A stretch of 10,713 bases of DNA, from the NCBI GenBank assembly GCA_964443545.1, contig CAYUCV010000037.1:1-10713 (forward strand), given 5' to 3'. Position numbers and translations under genes: made by a program. Shown piece by piece: positions 6,373 through 10,713 of this stretch (position 1 is the first letter of the stretch; the number at the start of each line of letters is the position of its first letter). The notes beneath the pieces are model-generated. The model was given only the letters and a program-made list of their open reading frames with translations. It had not been told where the DNA came from and did no database searches. The DNA comes from JBAZKV01 sp964443545 (GTDB taxonomy: Bacteria; Margulisbacteria; WOR-1; JAKLHX01; JBAZKV01).

Positions 6373-6969
6373 ATGGGAGTTGCGCAGAAAAAACTGCTCC
6401 TTGCTGGAGCGATCATTATAATGATAACAGCGTCCTTTACCGGGGACCTGAGCGCGGCTTCCAGTTCCGGGGACCTTTCGGTATCGGTAACGGTGCCTTC
6501 GGTGTTCAGCCTCAATCTTGATCCATATTCGGTAGATTTTGGATCTGTAAGATACGGAGAATGGAAAGAGGTCCCGTCGGGGGCAGGATACGCCAACCGT
6601 GCCGTGTGCAAATCCAACACCGGCAACCCCTGGCAGGTAATGATCAGGGCCGACGGGCCGCTTTCTTCTTCACATGACAGCATACCGCTCTCTAACCTGA
6701 GATGGATGTCCACCTACGCGGGCAACGCGGCCTCTCCTTATCAGGACCTGAGCAGCGGACTTAGGCATAAACCGGCCGAGGGTTATATAGATTTTGCCAC
6801 TTCGGACGAACTGGTTTATTCCTCGGGAAGAAGTTCCACACTCAATGACAACAGCAATCTTCCGGAAGGGACAGAGATACAGTTCAAATACTCGCTCCAG
6901 GTGCCCAGCGACCCCGCCCCTCTGGGAGGGTCTTACACTACGGTGATCCGTTACACTATGACGGAATAA
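6373..6969 (+). CDS. Small secreted WxL-like beta-sandwich protein, paralogue 1
   Basis: 198 residues with a signal peptide (about 1-29, ending near LSA) and an all-beta mature part. The pattern is SVTVPSVFSLNLD (38-50), VDFGSVRYGEW (54-64), NPWQVMI (85-91), LRWMSTYAGN (109-118), DELVYSSG (145-152), NLPEGTEIQFK (162-172) and a C-terminal strand SYTTVIRYTMTE running to the last residue. The order FG-x-V, then PW-x-V/L, then a Thr-rich terminal strand resembles WxL surface domains (PF13731), whose second motif is TWTLTD. Here that position is RYTMTE. It also resembles pilin-like subunits. Two paralogues follow immediately, and paralogue 3 is closest in the central part. AGAGG (6363-6367) lies five bases before the ATG. 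A structural or surface role is inferred, and the family call is by pattern only. Confidence 0.7.
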   Translation: MGVAQKKLLLAGAIIIMITASFTGDLSAASSSGDLSVSVTVPSVFSLNLDPYSVDFGSVRYGEWKEVPSGAGYANRAVCKSNTGNPWQVMIRADGPLSSSHDSIPLSNLRWMSTYAGNAASPYQDLSSGLRHKPAEGYIDFATSDELVYSSGRSSTLNDNSNLPEGTEIQFKYSLQVPSDPAPLGGSYTTVIRYTMTE

Positions 6970-6996
6970 AAAACAGCAAGGAAAAGGAGAAGAGGA

Positions 6997-7512
6997 ATGA
7001 TAAAAAAACTGTTAGCGGGATCGGCGGTAGTTATCTTTTTGGCAGGAACATCGTGGGCGCTTAGCGCAACACAGCAGACGACTTTTACGGTCACTGTAAC
7101 CTCGGTCTTTGAGCTGAGCATAGACCAGGGCGTTATAGACTTTGGCAGGATGAGGCCCGGGGAGACAAAGTGGAACATCCCCGCATCCGCGGTAAATGTT
7201 GTGGCCAAGACCAACAGCGGAAAACCCTGGTACCTTAAGCTCAGCAACGATTCCCCGTTCAACTCGGCCAACTACATCATCCCAAACAGCAATTTCTACT
7301 GGACCGGCTGGACGAGCGGGGCAGGCAAGTGGTACGGCACCGCCAACGATCAGATGTCTACGGCTCCAAAGATAGTGTATGCCAGCGCCGCGGGCGAAGA
7401 GAACAACCTGCCCAACGGGACCGGGAACCATTTCAAGTTCAAGCTGGCTGTGCCCGAGAACCAGGCCCCGGGCTACTATATGACCACGGTCAAGTTCACG
7501 ATGACCGAGTAA
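6997..7512 (+). CDS. Small secreted WxL-like beta-sandwich protein, paralogue 2
   Basis: 171 residues with signal peptide about 1-21 (SWA before LSAT). It shares the paralogue skeleton: FTVTVTSVFELSID (30-43), IDFGRMRPGE (47-56), KPWYLKL (76-82, a true W-x-L), IPNSNFYW (95-102), KIVYAS (125-130), NLPNGT (137-142), FKFKLAVP (146-153) and a terminal strand MTTVKFTMTE. It lacks the WMSTYAGN-x-APY block shared by the other two and has instead WTGWTSGAGKWY, rich in aromatics. It is therefore the divergent member and may have a different binding surface. AAGGAG (6984-6989) lies seven bases before ATG. It sits 27 bases after paralogue 1 and is probably co-transcribed. No enzymatic residues are evident, and the function is unknown beyond a probable exported structural or binding subunit. 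Confidence 0.7.
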   Translation: MIKKLLAGSAVVIFLAGTSWALSATQQTTFTVTVTSVFELSIDQGVIDFGRMRPGETKWNIPASAVNVVAKTNSGKPWYLKLSNDSPFNSANYIIPNSNFYWTGWTSGAGKWYGTANDQMSTAPKIVYASAAGEENNLPNGTGNHFKFKLAVPENQAPGYYMTTVKFTMTE

Positions 7513-7538
7513 GGTAACAGCAAGCGGAAGGCACAGAA

Positions 7539-8066
7539 GTGATAAAAAAAATACTCATAAGCCTGCTGATCCTCTTCTTATCCTCCGGGATAGGACAGGC
7601 GCTCAGCGTGTCAATTGATACGTCTTCCATAAACTTTGGAACGGTAGCTCCAGGGTCCTGGCTGGAGGCCCCTCTTACCAGGGACCACGACACGCTTGTT
7701 GTCATATCCGACACAGCCTCTCCCTGGCAGGTCAAGATAGCCATTTTGCAGCCGCTTACCAACAGTGCTTTTCCATCTATAACCATTCCCAACGACAGCT
7801 TCAGGTGGATGTCCACCTATGCCGGCAACAAGAACGCGCCTTATACCAATCTTGGAGCGGGGCTTAACCATCCGGCCATACTGGGATATGTGAACTTTTC
7901 GACCATTGACGAGCTGGTCTACACATCCGGCAAAGAACCTTCTTACGATGATAACAACAATCTCCCTGCGGGAACAGAGATACAGTTCAAATGGGGGATG
8001 GCGATGCCGTCAACCCAGACCGCCGGCACCTATACGACCACGGTCCGGTATACCGTAACACAATAA
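7539..8066 (+). CDS. Small secreted WxL-like beta-sandwich protein, paralogue 3
   Basis: 175 residues, GTG start, with GGAAGG (7526-7531) seven bases upstream. The signal peptide spans about 1-21 (GQA before LSVS). It shares with paralogue 1 the blocks SPWQVKI (61-67), FRWMSTYAGNKNAPY (88-102), DELVYTSG (124-131), NLPAGTEIQFK (141-151) and the terminal strand TYTTTVRYTVTQ. Unlike the other two it has no SVTV-x-SVF strand before the FG motif: INFGTVAPGSW (31-41) begins about ten residues after the predicted cleavage site. If the family assembles by strand exchange, this would be a candidate end subunit (inference). Its stop codon overlaps the ribosome binding site of the chaperone-like gene, 13 bases before that gene's start, which suggests coupled expression. 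Confidence 0.7.
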   Translation: MIKKILISLLILFLSSGIGQALSVSIDTSSINFGTVAPGSWLEAPLTRDHDTLVVISDTASPWQVKIAILQPLTNSAFPSITIPNDSFRWMSTYAGNKNAPYTNLGAGLNHPAILGYVNFSTIDELVYTSGKEPSYDDNNNLPAGTEIQFKWGMAMPSTQTAGTYTTTVRYTVTQ

Positions 8067-8079
8067 GGAGGGACGGAGA

Positions 8080-9162
8080 TTGAAAAAGACCATAGCGATA
8101 CTTGCTTTAGCGATGCTTATGCAGGCGGCTTCCTTTGCCTTTTCGATAAACATCGATCCTCCAAGCGTCTGGGTGCAGCCACAGGCAAACTCGGCGGCGG
8201 GAGGTACTATTTTTGTCGAGAACAGGGGAGATGAGCCCATAACAGTAAAAGCCTATGCGGAGGACTGGACCTTTGCCGCGGACAGGAGCAAAGAATTTAA
8301 AAGGGCCGGTACCACCAAATTTTCCTGTTCCGGATGGATCTCTATCTATCCAAAAGAATTCACTCTTTCCGGCGGAAGTTCCAGACAGGTGCAGTACAGT
8401 ATCACTGTCCCGGAGGGGGCTTCGGGCGGCTACAATTCGGTCATCTTTTTTGAGTCGAGCGTGCAGGGACCTTCAAGTTCCGTCGGCTCCAAGGTCATCC
8501 TTGCAGGCAGGATAGGCACTATAGTTTATCTTAACGTAAAGGGCGCTTCTCACCGGGAAGTTTCGGCCACAGAGTACATCGTGTCAAAGCCGGACGAGGA
8601 CAGGCCTCTCAATATCAAACTTATGGTTAAAAACGAGGGCAGCGCCATCCTCTCTGCCGAAGGGACCTCGGTGATAATGGACAAAGACGGCAAGATCTAC
8701 GGCAGGGTGGGCATCCCCAAGTTTTATCTGCTGCCCGGGGACACCGCCCCTGCAAAAGCAGTGTGGTTTGGCATGCTTGGCCAGGGGACCTATAAAGTAC
8801 TTACCTCAATTGATTACGGGGCCGGGCTTCCGACGGTGGCGGAAAAAGAGATAGTTGTCAGGGCGGGAGGGCAGCTTTCCAGCATTAAGCTTACTCCCGG
8901 CATGACAAATAAAGTTTCGTTCGTTTATGTCAACAAAGGGAATGTCACAACTTCTGTTTCTGGAAGGGTCGAGATCTATGGGCCCAAGGGGGCGGCAGTA
9001 AAGAGTTTCAAGGTCGGGCCTGTTAAGATACAGCCCTCCTTAAGCAGGGCGTTCGGCTATAACTGGACCGGCAAACTTGCAAAAGGAACTTATGCGGTTA
9101 AAGTAATGCTGGAAGACGCTTCCGGCAGCCTTTTAGGGACCGGGAATATATTGATCAGGTAA
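8080..9162 (+). CDS. Periplasmic pilus-chaperone/DUF916-like multi-Ig-domain protein
   Basis: 360 residues, TTG start preceded by AAGGAGG (8065-8071), with signal peptide MKKTIAILALAMLMQAASFA. The mature protein reads as three Ig-like beta-sandwiches. The N-terminal one (about 21-125) has the pattern INIDPPSVWVQPQ, GTIFVENRGDEPITVKAYAEDW, WISIYPKEFTLSGGSSRQVQYSITVP and GGYNSVIFFES, typical of bacterial P-pilus-chaperone-like and DUF916/WxL-interacting proteins. The middle domain (about 145-262) contains LNIKLMVKNEGSAIL and GDTAPAKAVWF, and the last (about 265-360) contains KVSFVYVNKGNVTTSV and GTYAVKVMLED. There is no C-terminal membrane helix or anchor, unlike Gram-positive WxL-interacting proteins, so it should be soluble in the periplasm. 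Lying between the subunit trio and a putative outer-membrane protein, it probably binds the small proteins during export or forms part of their surface complex. Confidence 0.7.
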   Translation: MKKTIAILALAMLMQAASFAFSINIDPPSVWVQPQANSAAGGTIFVENRGDEPITVKAYAEDWTFAADRSKEFKRAGTTKFSCSGWISIYPKEFTLSGGSSRQVQYSITVPEGASGGYNSVIFFESSVQGPSSSVGSKVILAGRIGTIVYLNVKGASHREVSATEYIVSKPDEDRPLNIKLMVKNEGSAILSAEGTSVIMDKDGKIYGRVGIPKFYLLPGDTAPAKAVWFGMLGQGTYKVLTSIDYGAGLPTVAEKEIVVRAGGQLSSIKLTPGMTNKVSFVYVNKGNVTTSVSGRVEIYGPKGAAVKSFKVGPVKIQPSLSRAFGYNWTGKLAKGTYAVKVMLEDASGSLLGTGNILIR

Positions 9163-9199
9163 AGGATGTTTTTTTGGGATGCTGAGGATAACTGGAAAA

Positions 9200-10713
9200 A
9201 TGAAGAAGTTTCTTTTGTTCTTAACGGTTTTGTTAATATCTGCCGCGTTTTACGGGGCGGGCGCTGCCTCGCATCTTGATATTGCGATAAACATAGCCGA
9301 AACAAAGGAATACTCCTTTTTTGAACTTGACAAAGTCATAAGTTTGAATCCGGATATCGTCCAGGTAAAAAAGCTTTCTGACAGGGCATATTCGGTGACA
9401 GGTGTGTCCAGAGGCTCCACCTTCCTGATATTTTGGAACTATTCGGGGGAAAAAGCAGCTATCAAGGTCAATGTATCCTATCCGGCTCCCGCTGTTCAAG
9501 ATGAAGGTTCCTTATCAAAGACTGATGAAGAAAGCCTGAAGTTCGGGTACAACTTTTTTACCTACAACGGCTCTTCGGTGTCGCAATACGATTTTAACCG
9601 GTGGAGCTACAGCGGACTGTTCCACCAGTTGAACGCTTCGGGGCAAACTCCGCTTGGCATGACTAATTCATACATACAGTACGAAGGCTACAATGGTCGT
9701 TACGGCATTACGAAGATGGCGCTTGGGTTCAAAACAGAAAAGTATTATTTTAACCTGGGAGATTCTTTTGCCGACCTGTCCGAGCTGACGCTGCCGTTCC
9801 TCAACTATCAGGGACTTTACTACAATCTTACTCCCAACGAGTACTTTGAACTGACCGCGGCAACAGGGGCCAGCGCCAACGGGCTCTGGGGCAAGTCGGT
9901 ATGGAACGACTCCAGGCCCAAGCAGACCTTTGGAGCCGTAAAGCTTTTAGTGCGCCCCAGAAAGAACCTCAACTTCAGCCTTTCGGCCGTTACATCCTCG
10001 CAGGAGGTAACAGGACAGGGGTCCAACATTCTGGCGCTGGGAGCAATGTACCGTCCTTTTGACCGGCTCACACTTTTGGGCGAAGCAGCGAACGCGGCCT
10101 CCGGCGGCGGGGCTTACAAGGCCGAGGCTGCCTATACGGGGGACAACCTTTATTTAAAAGGAACCTACAGGAGCATAGGGGCAGATTACATAACGCCGTC
10201 CGATACCGTCAACTGGAGAGGTACCGATGGCTTTTATCTGTCAGGTTCCTACCGTCCTCTTTCCAATGTAGATATCGGCTTTTCCTCTGACAGGTACATC
10301 AACACTTATCTTCAAGGGCCATCCAGCACTTTCTACAATTCGGATGTTAAGGGAAGCCTCAGGGTAAGGGCCGGCTCCGGTACCGTATTCACATATTCGC
10401 CTTGGAAAGAGGACAGAAGAGGTTTTGCCAGCGGCGGCATAGGCGAGGGCTCTATAACCCAGCTGTCCCATGACTTTAACTTTATTGTCCCCAATACTGT
10501 ATATGCACGGTATGAGCCGACCAAATTCACCCAATCCAATACGGTCGAATCCGATTATGTCAATGACAGGATGCTGATGGGCTTAAGGCTCGGGGTATCC
10601 CAGGCGCTTTCTCTTAATATAGAAAGAGGATGGGAAACCCGGACCCTTTTGGCCAACCTGAACCAGGAAAACACCAATTACATAAGGATGCTGCTCAACT
10701 ACAATTCAAAGCT
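9200..10713 (+). CDS. Outer-membrane beta-barrel-like protein with N-terminal pilus/secretin-type domain, truncated by the window end
   Basis: The frame is open from ATG 9200 to the window edge, giving 504 residues without a stop. It starts with a signal peptide (MKKFLLFLTVLLISAAFYGAGA). Residues about 25-95 match the pattern of the pilus-formation N-terminal domain (T2SS-T3SS_pil_N, as in CpaC/RcpA secretins): ISLNPDIVQVKKLSD, YSVTGVSRGSTFLIFW, then GEKAAIKVNVSYP. A short linker follows, and from about residue 113 the sequence becomes alternating, aromatic-rich strands separated by turns (for example LKFGYNFFTYNG, YGITKMALGFKTEKYYFNLGD, LNFSLSAVTSS, LYLKGTYRSIGADY, GFYLSGSYRPLSNVDIGFSSDR). 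This fits an outer-membrane beta-barrel. No secretin core or recognisable usher features are seen in the visible part. GAGGA (9184-9188) lies upstream with loose spacing, and ATG 9166 is out of frame. It may be the exit or anchoring component for the upstream small proteins, which is inference. Confidence 0.72.
   Translation, partial: MKKFLLFLTVLLISAAFYGAGAASHLDIAINIAETKEYSFFELDKVISLNPDIVQVKKLSDRAYSVTGVSRGSTFLIFWNYSGEKAAIKVNVSYPAPAVQDEGSLSKTDEESLKFGYNFFTYNGSSVSQYDFNRWSYSGLFHQLNASGQTPLGMTNSYIQYEGYNGRYGITKMALGFKTEKYYFNLGDSFADLSELTLPFLNYQGLYYNLTPNEYFELTAATGASANGLWGKSVWNDSRPKQTFGAVKLLVRPRKNLNFSLSAVTSSQEVTGQGSNILALGAMYRPFDRLTLLGEAANAASGGGAYKAEAAYTGDNLYLKGTYRSIGADYITPSDTVNWRGTDGFYLSGSYRPLSNVDIGFSSDRYINTYLQGPSSTFYNSDVKGSLRVRAGSGTVFTYSPWKEDRRGFASGGIGEGSITQLSHDFNFIVPNTVYARYEPTKFTQSNTVESDYVNDRMLMGLRLGVSQALSLNIERGWETRTLLANLNQENTNYIRMLLNYNSK

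Noticed and set aside
9166..9199. ATG at 9166 as start of the last gene
   Set aside because: It is out of frame with the pil_N/barrel reading frame and reaches a stop quickly. ATG 9200 gives a proper signal peptide.
1..10713. CRISPR arrays, tRNA or rRNA genes, insertion sequences, phage genes
   Set aside because: I saw no spaced direct repeats, no tRNA-like cloverleaf, no transposase motifs and no terminal inverted repeats. Repetition in the window is protein-level paralogy.

Overview
The window is densely coded on the + strand only, with gaps of 0-44 bases inside two apparent transcription units and one longer regulatory gap at 5573-5679. It looks like a diderm (Gram-negative-type) bacterium: there is a lipoprotein signal on one hydrolase, several Sec signal peptides, a periplasmic chaperone-like protein and a large protein that looks like an outer-membrane beta-barrel. 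Frequent AGG (Arg) and ATA (Ile) codons, mixed ATG/GTG/TTG starts and unfamiliar small proteins point to a poorly characterised lineage (a candidate phylum would not surprise me), but I cannot name the organism from this sequence.

Unit 1 (about 143-5572) is a polysaccharide-use cassette. It has two MalF/MalG-type ABC sugar permeases followed by two GH26 beta-mannanase-type glycoside hydrolases. The second permease is about twice the usual length because a seven-bladed beta-propeller (about 1244-2173) sits in the extracytoplasmic loop between its first and second membrane helices. The first GH26 is secreted and carries a CBM9-type carbohydrate-binding domain. The second is a predicted lipoprotein whose normal start codon is missing: the gene junction reads ATAA where ATGA would be expected. 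No ATPase is in the window, and no substrate-binding protein is visible except possibly a gene tail in the first 60 bases.

The gap at 5573-5679 holds a strong sigma70-like promoter (TTGACG, 17 bases, TATAGT with an extended -10 TG) with several inverted repeats over and upstream of the -35 box. It starts unit 2.

Unit 2 (5680 to beyond the window end) encodes a secreted stand-alone carbohydrate-binding (CBM11/CIA30-like) beta-sandwich protein, three paralogous small secreted beta-sandwich proteins with a WxL-like pattern and a conserved C-terminal strand, a pilus-chaperone/DUF916-like periplasmic protein, and a truncated large protein with an N-terminal pilus/secretin-type domain (T2SS-T3SS_pil_N-like) followed by what appears to be a beta-barrel. 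My inference is that unit 2 builds a surface assembly: small subunits, a chaperone and an outer-membrane component without a classical usher. Placed after the GH26/ABC genes, it may tether the cell to, or display binding modules for, the polysaccharide that unit 1 degrades and imports. The propeller-permease and the unit 2 assembly are the two parts most likely to be undescribed.
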